Source: Melioribacter roseus
Lineage (GTDB): Bacteria; Bacteroidota; Ignavibacteria; Ignavibacteriales; Melioribacteraceae
DNA: 64,000 nucleotides
Direction: 5' to 3'
NCBI GenBank assembly: GCA_020722005.1
Contig: DYLP01000004.1
Coordinates: 36,863-100,862 of the forward strand
The position numbers were made by a program, and so were the translations under genes. Of the stretch, positions 27,530 through 36,725 are shown piece by piece (positions within the stretch are counted from its first letter, which is position 1; the number at the start of each line of letters is the position of its first letter). The notes under the pieces are model-generated. The model did no database searches and was not told the DNA's origin. It was given only the letters and a program-made list of their open reading frames with translations.

Positions 27530-28021
27530 TTACCTCTTATTTTCTGTTGGTTTTAATAAATAATAATCACGTCCAATAATTATCGACACATCTAAAAAAT
27601 AATCTTCATTGAGCTGCTGAATTATATTACCGCGTTTGACTCCGAGAGCATTAGCCACTTTCAAAGCATTGGCTTTATTACCGATTCGATCTATAACTAT
27701 TGTCTCGTCAATATCAAAACGAATATAATTTTCCACATTGACAACGTCAAAGCCCTTATTCCTGAGATAATCGGTGAATCTTTCACCTACTCCTGATATA
27801 CCGCACCCGTTAAGTACCTCCACCTGAATTATTTCTGAAGGTTCGCCTAACGTCGGCTCTGAATTATACCCATTCTCGCCATTATTAATCTTTACATAAA
27901 TCGAATAAATCATCAATATAATTATTGCAAACAGTAGAAAGTTGGCTATATTCAAAAACAAATTTTTTACCGAAGATACCGTATTTTCTTTTTTTACCGG
28001 CAATCTATAATTCTTTGTCAA
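27530..28021 (-). CDS. membrane-anchored LytR C-terminal domain protein
   Basis: 163 aa. One transmembrane helix (~24-44, NIANFLLFAIIILMIYSIYV), then a LytR_C domain (~68-158) with VEVLNGCGISGVGERFTDYLRNKG and VSIIIGRDYY. The catalytic LytR-CpsA-Psr domain is absent, as in stand-alone LytR_C proteins commonly found next to rsfS. It probably has an envelope role that is not defined. The frame begins at a TTG with no Shine-Dalgarno, so the exact start is uncertain; a second TTG lies 18 nt downstream. Confidence 0.75.
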   Translation of the reverse strand: MTKNYRLPVKKENTVSSVKNLFLNIANFLLFAIIILMIYSIYVKINNGENGYNSEPTLGEPSEIIQVEVLNGCGISGVGERFTDYLRNKGFDVVNVENYIRFDIDETIVIDRIGNKANALKVANALGVKRGNIIQQLNEDYFLDVSIIIGRDYYLLKPTENKR

Positions 28022-28071
28022 TTTTTAGCTGCTATAAGAAAATTTACTTGAAACGAAAAATAACAAAAATC

Positions 28072-28098
28072 ATCAACTATTTCTTTGAGTAAGTTGAT
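28072..28098 (-). terminator. weak terminator candidate after the small exported protein
   Basis: A 7-bp inverted repeat (ATCAACT / AGTTGAT) with a 13-nt loop. On the minus strand it is followed by GATTTTTGTTATTTTT. It lies between the small exported-protein gene and the LytR_C gene. The long loop makes this tentative. The 163-bp gap (28022-28184) should also hold the LytR_C-rsfS-argS promoter, which I cannot place. Confidence 0.3.
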
Positions 28099-28184
28099 TA
28101 TTCGTATCCTGCCGTTTAAAACTGTTATAATTTTATCCCACTGGAAGGGATTCTTTGAAAAGTTTCTATATCGGAAGTTGTATG

Positions 28185-28655
28185 TCAGTATCCGTAATAG
28201 TAAAATGGTGAATAATAACTCCCAAAAGGTGAATAATACGGATACGGCACATTCCTGTACTGAAGAATGACGGACATATTCTCGGTAGGTTTGTATGTCA
28301 ATTGAGCTCTGCTCAAATAAATGCCATTAATACTTTGAGTAAAACCGGAGCCGAAAGTGCTATAAGGAGAATTGACAATACTTATATCAGCTGAAACATT
28401 TAATTTATCGTTAAATTGGTAGAACATACTATTTGTGTAAGTTGTTAATGCCAGATTGCCGGCAGAGCCAAAGGAGCTGAAAGAGACATCGATTGTATGA
28501 TTCATCTTAAAATTATTCGGATTAATAAAGCCAAAAATATTCGAATGAGAATTGTTTAGAATACCGCTTTTAATATCGGGAGCTGGCTGATCCTTAAACT
28601 GTCCGAATATTGCCGATGTAGTAAGAAGCAAAAAAATTGCTATCGATTTTTTCAT
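28185..28655 (-). CDS. small exported protein with Tyr-rich tail
   Basis: 156 aa. Sec signal ~1-18 (MKKSIAIFLLLTTSAIFG). The mature part has beta-rich, Ser/Asn/Tyr-rich sequence, and the last 20 residues contain two YYSPF repeats and end YYYGY. It may be a truncated outer-membrane beta-barrel or a surface protein. The start ATG has TTGGAG upstream. No known family recognised; ordinary gene structure supports it being real. Confidence 0.6.
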   Translation of the reverse strand: MKKSIAIFLLLTTSAIFGQFKDQPAPDIKSGILNNSHSNIFGFINPNNFKMNHTIDVSFSSFGSAGNLALTTYTNSMFYQFNDKLNVSADISIVNSPYSTFGSGFTQSINGIYLSRAQLTYKPTENMSVILQYRNVPYPYYSPFGSYYSPFYYYGY

Positions 28656-28752
28656 TTTCGCTCCAATTTTTGAACGTTAGACATCACGGCATCCAGTTTA
28701 GTTTCAATTTGCAACTTAATATTAAAACTTGTTATCTCAATTGTCAAGTCAA

Positions 28753-29214
28753 TTATACGGTTATCTCGACAATCATTTCGATTTCCACTGGTGCATTAAT
28801 TGGCAATTCGTTGACGCCAACTGCGCTGCGTGCATGTTTACCTTTTTCTCCGAACAAACCAATCAATAATTCAGAGGCGCCATTTGCAACTTTAGGTTGC
28901 TCGTTAAAATTATCGGACGAATTAACAAATACCGTTAGTTTGACTATCTTTTTAATTTTGTCCAGATTTCCAATTTCAGCTTTAATTACGCTAAGGCAAT
29001 TAAGAGCTGCAATACGTGCACACTCGGCTGCTTTTTCAACGGTTACATCCTTTCCGACTTTGCCTTCAGCAATTAATTTCCCTTCAATTGTGGGAAGTTG
29101 ACCTGCTGTAAAGACCAGATTACCGGAAATCTGAACAGGCACATAGGCGGCAAGTGGTTTTGCAGGGACAGGTAATTCGTATCCCGTTAATTCTTTAATT
29201 TTTTCTTCGATCAT
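28753..29214 (-). CDS. ridA: RidA/YjgF family protein (reactive imine deaminase)
   Basis: 153 aa, the longer YjgF subgroup (~150 aa). Family segments: FTAGQLPT, AALNCLSVIKAEIGNLDKI, VFVNSSDNF, the conserved Arg in KHARSAVGVNELP, and VEIEMIVEI at the end. RidA hydrolyses 2-aminoacrylate and similar enamines/imines from PLP enzymes. ATG with GGAAAG upstream. Stand-alone minus-strand gene, 70 bp from the divergent mazG frame. Subgroup activity is not certain. Confidence 0.88.
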   Translation of the reverse strand: MIEEKIKELTGYELPVPAKPLAAYVPVQISGNLVFTAGQLPTIEGKLIAEGKVGKDVTVEKAAECARIAALNCLSVIKAEIGNLDKIKKIVKLTVFVNSSDNFNEQPKVANGASELLIGLFGEKGKHARSAVGVNELPINAPVEIEMIVEITV

Positions 29215-29311
29215 TTCTTTCCTTTTTTAATCAAATATACGAAATACTAATATTTTTTGGTAACGTCGACATTTCAATTTATTTTTGCTTAACCAAATTA
29301 AAGGAAGTAGA

Positions 29312-30073
29312 ATGACAAATTCAAAATTCGAAAAGCTCTGCGAGATTATGAAGCGCCTGAGGAAAGAATGTCCCTGGGACAGAGAACAAACACACGATTC
29401 GATTAAAGGCGCGACTATCGAAGAAACATACGAATTGATCGAAGTAATCGACGAAAAAAATTTTGAGGAAATGAAGTCCGAACTTGGCGATTTGCTCCTA
29501 CACATTGTATTTCATTCTGTTATTGCTGAAGAAAGTGGCAAATTCGACATAAATGACGTCATCGATACTATAACCGAAAAATTAATCCGACGGCATCCAC
29601 ACGTTTTCGGTGAAGTGAAAGTTAACGGTACAGAGGATGTAGTAAAAAATTGGGAGGAAATAAAACTTTCCGAAGGTAGAGATTCGGTATTGCAAGGCGT
29701 GCCCAAAAACCTGCCCGGTCTGGCACGTGCATTCCGTTTGCAGGAAAAAGCATCAAAAGTTGGATTCGACTGGAACAATAAAGAAGATGTATGGAGAAAA
29801 GTTTTGGAAGAAATCGAAGAATTAAGAGAATCCGAAAAGACAGGCGATACAAAAGAAACTGAAGAAGAACTCGGGGATCTGCTTTTTGCAATCACTAATT
29901 ATGCACGATTTTTAGGTATAAATCCTGAAAATGCCATCCGTATTACTAACGAAAAATTCATCAAAAGATTCAATTACGTCGAACAAAAAATCAAACAGTC
30001 CGGTAAATCGATAACCGATTCAGATTTAACTGAAATGGATAAGTTCTGGGAAGAAAGCAAAAACAAAGAATGA
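29312..30073 (+). CDS. mazG: nucleoside triphosphate pyrophosphohydrolase MazG
   Basis: 253 aa from the ATG at 29312, which has AAGGAAG upstream; a TTG at 29285 in frame is less likely. Two tandem MazG domains, each with the EExxE...ExxD metal motif: EETYELIEVIDEKNFEEMKSELGD in the first and EEIEELRESEKTG...EELGD in the second. It hydrolyses (d)NTPs to monophosphates. E. coli MazG has a similar length (263 aa). The stop lies 1 bp from the end of the convergent phoH. Confidence 0.93.
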   Translation: MTNSKFEKLCEIMKRLRKECPWDREQTHDSIKGATIEETYELIEVIDEKNFEEMKSELGDLLLHIVFHSVIAEESGKFDINDVIDTITEKLIRRHPHVFGEVKVNGTEDVVKNWEEIKLSEGRDSVLQGVPKNLPGLARAFRLQEKASKVGFDWNNKEDVWRKVLEEIEELRESEKTGDTKETEEELGDLLFAITNYARFLGINPENAIRITNEKFIKRFNYVEQKIKQSGKSITDSDLTEMDKFWEESKNKE

Positions 30074-30092
30074 ATCATGCTTCATTTTTTTT
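30069..30092 (+). terminator. short terminator candidate spanning the mazG stop
   Basis: A 6-bp stem AATGAA / TTCATT with a 6-nt loop is followed by an 8-T run on the plus strand. It includes the mazG stop codon and the 3' coding end of convergent phoH. The stem is A/T-rich and weak. Confidence 0.4.
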
Positions 30093-31061
30093 GCTTTTAC
30101 CGTTATTCTCGCTGTAATGTTTTTCATATGCGTCGATTATATCTTTGACGAGCTTATGTCGTACAACGTCTGCTTTGTCGAAATATACAAATGCCACACC
30201 TTCGACATTCTTTAATATTTCTTTCACCTGAACCAATCCACTCTGAGAATAGGACGGCAAATCGATCTGAGTAATGTCACCAGTAATAATCGCTTTTGAA
30301 TTAGGACCTAATCGTGTCAGAAACATTTTCATTTGCATTGTCGTGGCATTTTGAGCTTCGTCCAGGATTACGTATGCGTTATTTAATGTTCTGCCTCTCA
30401 TATATGCCAGAGGGACAATTTCGATTACTCCTCTTTCGATATAGTTACGAATTTGTTCGGCAGGTAACATTTCTTCGAGTGCGTCGTAGAGAGGGCGTAA
30501 ATATGGGTCGATCTTTTCGCGAAAGTCGCCCGGCAAAAAACCGAGACTTTCGCCAGCTTCTACAGCCGGACGTGATAATATAATTTTTTTAACACTACCT
30601 TTTTTCAAAGAAGCCACAGCCGATGCAACCGCAAGAAACGTTTTACCTGTACCTGCAGGTCCTATTGCAAAACAGATATCGTTCTCCCTGACTGCTTTTA
30701 TATAACTTATCTGATTTGGTGTTTTTGCTTTTATAGCTTCCTTTTTAGAATAGAGAACGATATTATCGAATTCGCTCTCGTTAATAATTCCTTTGCCTTG
30801 AAGCGTAAGGTCGATAATAGTTTCTACATCATCGCTCGTAAGCTTGCCAGTTGTGTTCAAAACGAAAACCATTTCTTTAAAAATTCTTTCTATCGTATTG
30901 ACCTCTTCGTCATTCCCTTTGAGAATAATATTGTCGCCTCTGACAATTATGTCTGATGAAAAGCGTCCTTCGATTGGTTTAATATTCTTATCGTTAAATC
31001 CGAAGAGAGAAATCAGATCCACATTTTCCAGTTTTAAAGTTTTTTCTTTCAGGGTTTTCAC
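30075..31061 (-). CDS. phoH: PhoH-family ATPase
   Basis: ~325-328 aa. N-terminal KH-like region, then a P-loop ATPase with Walker A GPAGTGKT (~137-144), Walker B VILDEAQN, and LPGDFREKIDPYLRPLYDAL typical of PhoH/YbeZ. Likely an RNA-associated ATPase/helicase-like protein, partner of YbeY in rRNA processing. The open frame starts at GTG (31061), given here as the conservative boundary. That GTG is inside a perfect AAGGAGGTGA ribosome site, so translation more probably begins at the CTG at 31052 (8 nt downstream of GGAGG). It lies directly after the LysM-gene terminator. Confidence 0.92.
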   Translation of the reverse strand: MKTLKEKTLKLENVDLISLFGFNDKNIKPIEGRFSSDIIVRGDNIILKGNDEEVNTIERIFKEMVFVLNTTGKLTSDDVETIIDLTLQGKGIINESEFDNIVLYSKKEAIKAKTPNQISYIKAVRENDICFAIGPAGTGKTFLAVASAVASLKKGSVKKIILSRPAVEAGESLGFLPGDFREKIDPYLRPLYDALEEMLPAEQIRNYIERGVIEIVPLAYMRGRTLNNAYVILDEAQNATTMQMKMFLTRLGPNSKAIITGDITQIDLPSYSQSGLVQVKEILKNVEGVAFVYFDKADVVRHKLVKDIIDAYEKHYSENNGKSKKNEA

Positions 31062-31081
31062 CTCCTTTTTATTAAAATAAA

Positions 31082-31115
31082 AAAGCCCTCCTCATTTAAG
31101 AATGAAAAGGGCTTT
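31082..31115 (-). terminator. intrinsic terminator after the LysM gene
   Basis: Stem AAAGCCCT / AGGGCTTT (8 bp), a CC/AA internal mismatch, then inner stem TCATT / AATGA with a TAAG loop, followed on the minus strand by a T-rich run. Only ~20 nt remain before the phoH ribosome site, so phoH depends on read-through or an unseen promoter. Confidence 0.75.
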
Positions 31116-31155
31116 ATGAAGAAAAATAAATTTCACTAATTTTTATCGACTCCAA

Positions 31156-31851
31156 TTATTGAGCGGATTGAGCCGGTGGAGCCGGTTTATAATTTCTTCT
31201 GATCTTGTCGTATTTAGCTTTTTCTTCTTCTGTCAAATTCGGAATCTTGAAAACTTGCTTTGGATAAATCAAGTCGGGATTTTTGATCTGGTCTCTGTTA
31301 GCTTTGTAAATCATTGGCCAGGCAAATGGATTGTCGTAATGTTCTTTTTTCTTTGCGATGTTCCAGAGGCAATCACCTTTAACAACAGTGTAGTTAATTT
31401 CTTGGGGCGTTTCTACCCAGGTATCGAGTTTGCGTTGAAGTTGATTATGAACTTTATCGAAAAATTGAGGCAAAGCAGAAATTTTATTCTTTTTCAAAGC
31501 GTCCAATTCTGCCTGACGGTCTGCTTTGGGTGATTCTTTAGCATCGACCTTTTTTTCTAATGCAGAAACTTGTTTACCAAAATTATCGACATCAGATTTT
31601 GTAACGCCGAGCATTTCGTACAATTCTTTCATACAATCGTCGTAGCTCTGTAATTTTTCGCTTGTAGCTTTTAAATCGGCTACCTCTCTTTTGAGATTGT
31701 TTAATTCAGTTGTAAGAGCAGCCTTCTTTTCAGTCAGACGATTAATTTCGTTTTGCCACTCCTCTTTTGTCATCTCTTTTTCCTGCGCAAAAACCGTAGC
31801 AGAGAGGAGCAATACTGATAATACCACCATTAAAGTTTTGTAAATTTTCAT
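31156..31851 (-). CDS. exported coiled-coil LysM-domain protein
   Basis: 231 aa. Signal peptide ~1-22 (ends TVFAQ), then a long coiled coil (~25-130, Glu/Lys/Leu-rich), then a LysM domain ~150-205 (YTVVKGDCLWNIAKKKEHY, then KNPDLIYPKQVFKIP) and a Pro-rich tail. It likely binds peptidoglycan in the periplasm as a structural or scaffold protein. Strong CGGAGGA ribosome site. It is 45 bp downstream of a small coiled-coil lipoprotein, suggesting a paired envelope role. Not an enzyme by visible motifs. Confidence 0.8.
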   Translation of the reverse strand: MKIYKTLMVVLSVLLLSATVFAQEKEMTKEEWQNEINRLTEKKAALTTELNNLKREVADLKATSEKLQSYDDCMKELYEMLGVTKSDVDNFGKQVSALEKKVDAKESPKADRQAELDALKKNKISALPQFFDKVHNQLQRKLDTWVETPQEINYTVVKGDCLWNIAKKKEHYDNPFAWPMIYKANRDQIKNPDLIYPKQVFKIPNLTEEEKAKYDKIRRNYKPAPPAQSAQ

Positions 31852-31896
31852 CTATTCCTCCGATTTAATTTTTAAACTTTTGGATTAATAAAGAAA

Positions 31897-32172
31897 TTAC
31901 ATTCCGAGCTTTTCAAGATTTTTCTTAGTTTCAGCTTTTGTTTTTGCGCATTCATCTAATTTTGCATTCTTTTCTGCAATTTCTTTTTCGAGCGCTGCTT
32001 TTTCACTCTTCAGGGAATTAACCTCTTTTTCGAGCGCTTTGACTTCAGAACGAAGAGCTTCGAGTTCTGCCATCTGTTCTTCGGATACGCCACTGCAGGC
32101 TGTAATTCCAATTAAAGATGCAAACAGAACTATTAATATTCCTGCATTTAGTGCCTTTTTGATTTTAACCAT
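31897..32172 (-). CDS. small coiled-coil lipoprotein (Lpp-like)
   Basis: 91 aa. Signal peptide with lipobox ITAC (Cys ~26), then a continuous heptad-type helix rich in Glu/Lys/Leu (ALRSEVKALEKEVNSLKSEK) to near the C-terminus. It resembles murein-lipoprotein-type spacers linking outer membrane and cell wall, but no family is certain and there is no C-terminal Arg-Lys. Strong GAGGAG ribosome site. It probably shares a transcript with the LysM gene 45 bp downstream. Confidence 0.7.
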   Translation of the reverse strand: MVKIKKALNAGILIVLFASLIGITACSGVSEEQMAELEALRSEVKALEKEVNSLKSEKAALEKEIAEKNAKLDECAKTKAETKKNLEKLGM

Positions 32173-32264
32173 AGTACCTTACTCCTCAATTTGTTGGTTA
32201 TATGAAACTTAATTTTCTGAGTTAAATATAAGGAAAATTTACACTAAAATTTCAAAAATATTTT

Positions 32265-32948
32265 TTACACGAGTTGTTTTTCAACTAAACTTGTATAATT
32301 GTTCCCCGCAATAATCAAATGGTCGAGAACTTTGATATCAAGCAATTTCCCCGCCTCTATCATTCTTTTGGTCAGTTGAATATCCTCTCTGCTTGGCTCT
32401 AAGTTTCCGCTGGGATGATTATGAACAAGTATTATACTGGCAGAATTGCTTTCAATTGCTACCTTAAACACTTCTCCTGGATGGACATAGCTCGAATTAA
32501 GACTTCCTTCCGAAATTAATTGAGATTCTTTAATAATTTTATTCGAACTGCTTAAACAGACCACATAAAATTTTTCTTTTACTTCATCTCTTAAAAATGG
32601 GATCATATATTCAGCTATGTCGGCGGGAGATACGATTTTTTTATCGGAACGCCATCGACGGCTTGCATCAATTCTTCTGCCGAGTTCAAAAGCTGCCAAT
32701 AGAGTTGCAGCTTTGTCTTTTCCAATTCCATGTTGATTTTTCAGTGAATCGAATGTCTGGATTGATAGTACGCTTAAATCCTTAAAATTCTTCAGAAGAT
32801 TCCGTCCAATGTCTACAACATTAATTCCTTTTGTGCCGGTGCGAAGCAGGATTGCAAGTAATTCTGCATCGGAGAGACTGCGAACTCCTTTATTGATAAG
32901 TTTTTCTCTTGGGCGGTCGTCGGGTGGCAATTCCTTTAAATTAGCCAT
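32265..32948 (-). CDS. radC: RadC-like JAB-domain protein
   Basis: 227 aa from the ATG at 32948 (GGAG upstream); the frame also runs to 32978 inside guaA. N-terminal helix-hairpin-helix-like region (PPDDRPREKLINKGVRSLSDAELLAILLRTG) and a JAB/MPN metalloprotease-like domain with the HNHPSG motif and following Asp (VHNHPSGNLEPSREDIQ). Despite the name, the role in DNA repair is unproven. Located 20 bp downstream of guaA and probably co-transcribed. Confidence 0.9.
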   Translation of the reverse strand: MANLKELPPDDRPREKLINKGVRSLSDAELLAILLRTGTKGINVVDIGRNLLKNFKDLSVLSIQTFDSLKNQHGIGKDKAATLLAAFELGRRIDASRRWRSDKKIVSPADIAEYMIPFLRDEVKEKFYVVCLSSSNKIIKESQLISEGSLNSSYVHPGEVFKVAIESNSASIILVHNHPSGNLEPSREDIQLTKRMIEAGKLLDIKVLDHLIIAGNNYTSLVEKQLV

Positions 32949-32968
32949 CCTGCAATCTCCTATTTTAC

Positions 32969-34510
32969 TTACTCCCATTCAATTGTGGATGGAGGTTTTG
33001 AACTAATGTCATAGACAACGCGATTGATACCTTTAACCGACCTGATAATTCTATTGGATACTTTTTCCAGGAATTGATGGTCAAATCGGTACCAATCTGC
33101 GGTCATACCGTCTGTCGACGTAACAGCTCTTAAAGCCAGCACATTTTCGTATGTACGAGCGTCTCCCATAACGCCTACGCTTTTTACAGGTAAAAGCACT
33201 GCAAAAGCCTGCCAAATGTTGTCGTAAATTCCATCCTCATGCAGAGCTTTGATGAATATGTCGTCGGCTTCTCGAAGAATTTCAAGACGTTCTTTTGTAA
33301 TTTCGCCCAGAAGACGAACCGCAAGTCCGGGTCCGGGAAACGGGTGTCGTTTGATAAAAATTTCAGGGATGCCGAGTTGCAAACCAATCTGTCGCACTTC
33401 GTCTTTGAAAAGTTCGCGGAACGGTTCGATCAATTTTAGATTCATCCTTTCGGGCAAACCACCAACGTTATGATGAGTTTTTATAGTTGCGGATTTTCCT
33501 TTAACGGACACCGACTCGATAACATCGGGATAGAGCGTTCCCTGCACCAGAAATTCAACATCTTCGAATTGCTTCGCTTCTTTCTCGAAGACCTCAATGA
33601 AAGTATTCCCAATTATTTTTCTTTTCTTTTCGGGGTCCGTAATTCCACTGAGTCTTTCAAGGAACAATTCCGAAGCATCGATATGAACTATTTCAATATC
33701 GAAAGTATCATTAAACATTTTCACTACATCATTCGACTCGTTTTTACGCATAAGCCCAGTATCGACGTGGATGTTAATCAAATTTTTCCCTAAAGCTTTG
33801 TGTAGCAGAACGGCAGCAACCGACGAATCGACGCCCCCACTCAATGCGCAAATTGCCTTCTTAGTACCTACCAACTTTTTTACTTCCTCGATTGTATTTT
33901 CGATAAAATTTCCCGGTGTCCAATCTGCTTTGCCTTCACAAATATCGAACAAGAAGTTGTTAATTATTTTTTTACCTTCTTTTGTATGAACTACTTCCGG
34001 ATGAAACTGCAATCCGAATATTTTTTTATGCCGATTACTTATGGCGCAAATTGGCGAGTTTTCCGTACGTGCAATAATTTTGTAACCTTTAGGTAGTTCT
34101 GTTATGTAATCGCCGTGACTCATCCAAACAATGGAATTATTTTCTACATCCTTCAAAAGAGGATCGTCGGAAATAATGTTAATCTCGGCTTTGCCATACT
34201 CCCTGTTTGAAGCAGGCTCGACTTTACCTCCATTATACCTTGCAATCAGCTGCATGCCATAGCAAATTCCCAAAATAGGGATACCGAGTTCGAAAATCTC
34301 TTCTGAAACAACTGGAGCATCTTCGTCGTAAACACTCATCGGTCCACCGGATAGAATAATTCCTTTCGGTTTTTCTTCTATTATTTTTTTCAGGTCGTAA
34401 TTATGGGGGTGGATTTCAGAATAGACTTTTGATTCCCTGATACGACGTGCAATAAGTTGCGTATACTGCGAACCGAAGTCGAGTATAATTATTTTTTCAT
34501 GATGTTCCAT
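32969..34510 (-). CDS. guaA: GMP synthase (glutamine-hydrolysing)
   Basis: 513 aa. Class I glutaminase domain (nucleophile Cys83 in GICYGMQ; His/Glu in QFHPEVVH) and an ATP-pyrophosphatase domain with P-loop [13 protein letters not shown]-terminal dimer domain with PPSTIEWE. Converts XMP to GMP. No Shine-Dalgarno is visible before the ATG; it starts 6 nt after the gcvH stop, so translation may depend on coupling with gcvH. Confidence 0.97.
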   Translation of the reverse strand: MEHHEKIIILDFGSQYTQLIARRIRESKVYSEIHPHNYDLKKIIEEKPKGIILSGGPMSVYDEDAPVVSEEIFELGIPILGICYGMQLIARYNGGKVEPASNREYGKAEINIISDDPLLKDVENNSIVWMSHGDYITELPKGYKIIARTENSPICAISNRHKKIFGLQFHPEVVHTKEGKKIINNFLFDICEGKADWTPGNFIENTIEEVKKLVGTKKAICALSGGVDSSVAAVLLHKALGKNLINIHVDTGLMRKNESNDVVKMFNDTFDIEIVHIDASELFLERLSGITDPEKKRKIIGNTFIEVFEKEAKQFEDVEFLVQGTLYPDVIESVSVKGKSATIKTHHNVGGLPERMNLKLIEPFRELFKDEVRQIGLQLGIPEIFIKRHPFPGPGLAVRLLGEITKERLEILREADDIFIKALHEDGIYDNIWQAFAVLLPVKSVGVMGDARTYENVLALRAVTSTDGMTADWYRFDHQFLEKVSNRIIRSVKGINRVVYDISSKPPSTIEWE

Positions 34511-34516
34511 TCAAAA

Positions 34517-34894
34517 TCAGGCAATTTGATTTTTATATGCTTCAGCATCAAGTAATTGATTAACCTGGTCGGGATTTGTGATTTCAATTTTAATCAGCCA
34601 ACCTTCTCCATATGGATCAGAATTAACAACTTGTGGTTCATCCTGCAATTTGGGATTAATTTCGATTACTTTGCCGTCGACTGGAGCATAAAGTTCACTA
34701 ACAGTTTTAACGGCTTCGATTGTACCGAAAGATTCGGACATTTTAACTTCTTTGATATTAGGGTTGATATCGACAAACACGATATCTCCCAATTCGCTCT
34801 GGGCATAGTCGGTTATTCCGATAATACCCATATTGCCTTCGACTTTGATCCATTCATGATCTTTAGTGTAGTGTAATTCTGCTGGTACGTTCAT
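34517..34894 (-). CDS. gcvH: glycine cleavage system H protein (lipoyl carrier)
   Basis: 125 aa, full length. The lipoyl lysine is Lys63 in [18 protein letters not shown]. GcvH carries the aminomethyl group in glycine cleavage and can relay lipoyl groups to other enzymes. No gcvT or gcvP is in the window. Instead it overlaps accC by 4 bp (ATGA) and precedes guaA by 6 bp. The start has GAGG 5 nt upstream. Confidence 0.95.
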   Translation of the reverse strand: MNVPAELHYTKDHEWIKVEGNMGIIGITDYAQSELGDIVFVDINPNIKEVKMSESFGTIEAVKTVSELYAPVDGKVIEINPKLQDEPQVVNSDPYGEGWLIKIEITNPDQVNQLLDAEAYKNQIA

Positions 34895-36243
34895 GACATC
34901 CTCATTAATTTATTTAAGTTTTTTTCTATAAATGATGTATCGAAGTTACCATTAATAAAATCATCATGTTCTAAAATTTTCTGGTGGAAAGGAATTGTAG
35001 TCTTAATTCCATCGACAGCAAATTCTTCGAATGCTCTTTTAGCTCTTGCAATAGCGTGTTTTCTGTCGGTTCCCCATACAATCAACTTTGCAATTAGTGA
35101 ATCGTAATATGGTGGAATAACATACTGATTATAGACGTGCGAGTCGATTCTTACGCCGAAACCACCAGGGAAATGGAGGTACTCAATTTTTCCGGGACTC
35201 GGTCGAAAATTGTTTTCCGGGTCTTCGGCGTTAATACGAAATTCAATCGAATGACCTCTTGCCTCCAGAGGTGAATTATCGAGGCGCTCTCCGGCTGCGA
35301 CTAGTATTTGTTGCTTGATAAGATCTGAATTTCTTACCATCTCTGTAACGGGATGTTCGACTTGGATTCGAGTATTCATTTCGATAAAATAGAAATTCAA
35401 GTATTTATCCACGAGAAATTCAATTGTGCCAGCGCCTTCGTAATTGACTGCTTTTACACCGAGAAGAGCCGCTTCGCACATTTTTTCTCGAACTTCTGGA
35501 GTAATCAGTGGAGAGGGAGATTCTTCGATCAGTTTCTGGTGCCTGCGTTGTATCGAACAATCGCGTTCGCCATAATGATATGCATTGCCGTAACGATCAC
35601 TCATAATTTGTATTTCGACGTGATGCGGATTTTCGATAAACTTTTCGATATAAAGGTCAGGCACGCCAAAAGCCGCTTCAGCTTCGGAACTGGCAGTCTG
35701 GAACATCTTCTCAATTTCTTTTTCTTCCCATACGATTCTCATACCCTTACCGCCTCCGCCGGCTGAGGCTTTAAGCATAACGGGATAGCCGATTTGAGCG
35801 GCAATTTCTTTGGCAGATTTTACGTCTTTAACGACTCCTTCGCTACCCGGGACAACCGGCACTCCAACGCTTTTCATGGTTCTTTTGGCAAAAGACTTAT
35901 CGCCCATCTTTCTGATTGAATCGGGAGATGGTCCGATAAATTTAATATTCGATTCTTCACATATTTCACTGAACTCTGCATTCTCTGCAAGGAATCCATA
36001 GCCTGGGTGAATAGCTTCAGCTCCTGTTATGGCGGCTGCAGATAATAAGTTAGAAATTTTCAAATAACTATTACTGCTATGTGGAGGACCGATACAAACA
36101 GCTTCGTCTGCTAAATATGTGTGTAAGGAATCGCGATCGGCTTCTGAATAGACTGCAACGGTTTTAATTCCCATCTCTTTGCATGTACGAATTATACGTA
36201 CGGCAATTTCGCCGCGATTGGCAATAAGGATTTTTTTAAACAC
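34891..36243 (-). CDS. accC: acetyl-CoA carboxylase, biotin carboxylase subunit
   Basis: 450 aa, matching E. coli AccC. Biotin-carboxylase N domain ([20 protein letters not shown]), ATP-grasp with glycine loop [11 protein letters not shown], catalytic [16 protein letters not shown], and a C domain. GTG start with AGAGG. Carboxylates biotin on AccB in the first step of fatty-acid synthesis. In operon order efp-accB-accC-gcvH. Confidence 0.96.
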   Translation of the reverse strand: MFKKILIANRGEIAVRIIRTCKEMGIKTVAVYSEADRDSLHTYLADEAVCIGPPHSSNSYLKISNLLSAAAITGAEAIHPGYGFLAENAEFSEICEESNIKFIGPSPDSIRKMGDKSFAKRTMKSVGVPVVPGSEGVVKDVKSAKEIAAQIGYPVMLKASAGGGGKGMRIVWEEKEIEKMFQTASSEAEAAFGVPDLYIEKFIENPHHVEIQIMSDRYGNAYHYGERDCSIQRRHQKLIEESPSPLITPEVREKMCEAALLGVKAVNYEGAGTIEFLVDKYLNFYFIEMNTRIQVEHPVTEMVRNSDLIKQQILVAAGERLDNSPLEARGHSIEFRINAEDPENNFRPSPGKIEYLHFPGGFGVRIDSHVYNQYVIPPYYDSLIAKLIVWGTDRKHAIARAKRAFEEFAVDGIKTTIPFHQKILEHDDFINGNFDTSFIEKNLNKLMRMS

Positions 36244-36254
36244 TTTTTCCTCTT

Positions 36255-36713
36255 TTACGAAATTTCGATTAAAAAGAGCGGCTGATTGTATTCTACAGGT
36301 GTTGCATTTTCAACCAGAATTTTCACAATTTTACCACTGACATCACTTTCAATCTCATTCATTAATTTCATAGCTTCTACAATACACAAAACAGTACCCG
36401 GGCTAACTTCGTCGCCAATTTTAACATACGGGTCAGCATCGGGAGCGGGAGCTCGGTAAAATGTACCCACAATAGGTGATCTAATTTCGTGAAGATTTTT
36501 TTGGGGAGCTTCTTCTGCGGGCTGTTTTTCGATAGCCGGAAGAGTCGCTTGAACTGGCTGCTGCGTCGGTGCATTTTGAGTAAATGCAACTTCAGCGTGC
36601 GAATCCGAATTTTTCGATATCTTTATCTTAATATCACCTTCCTGGATCGAAATTTTCGATATTTCGCTCTGTTCAACTATTTTTATCAACTTTTTAACTA
36701 AGTTAATGTCCAT
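36255..36713 (-). CDS. accB: biotin carboxyl carrier protein of acetyl-CoA carboxylase
   Basis: 152 aa. N-terminal helical segment, a flexible Pro/Gln/Ala linker (~45-75) and the C-terminal biotinyl domain with the modified Lys116 in VEAMKLMNE, preceded by [19 protein letters not shown] (thumb type). Carries carboxybiotin to the carboxyltransferase. 11 bp upstream of accC. Ribosome site AAGGG. Confidence 0.96.
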   Translation of the reverse strand: MDINLVKKLIKIVEQSEISKISIQEGDIKIKISKNSDSHAEVAFTQNAPTQQPVQATLPAIEKQPAEEAPQKNLHEIRSPIVGTFYRAPAPDADPYVKIGDEVSPGTVLCIVEAMKLMNEIESDVSGKIVKILVENATPVEYNQPLFLIEIS

Positions 36714-36725
36714 TTTCGCCCTTAT

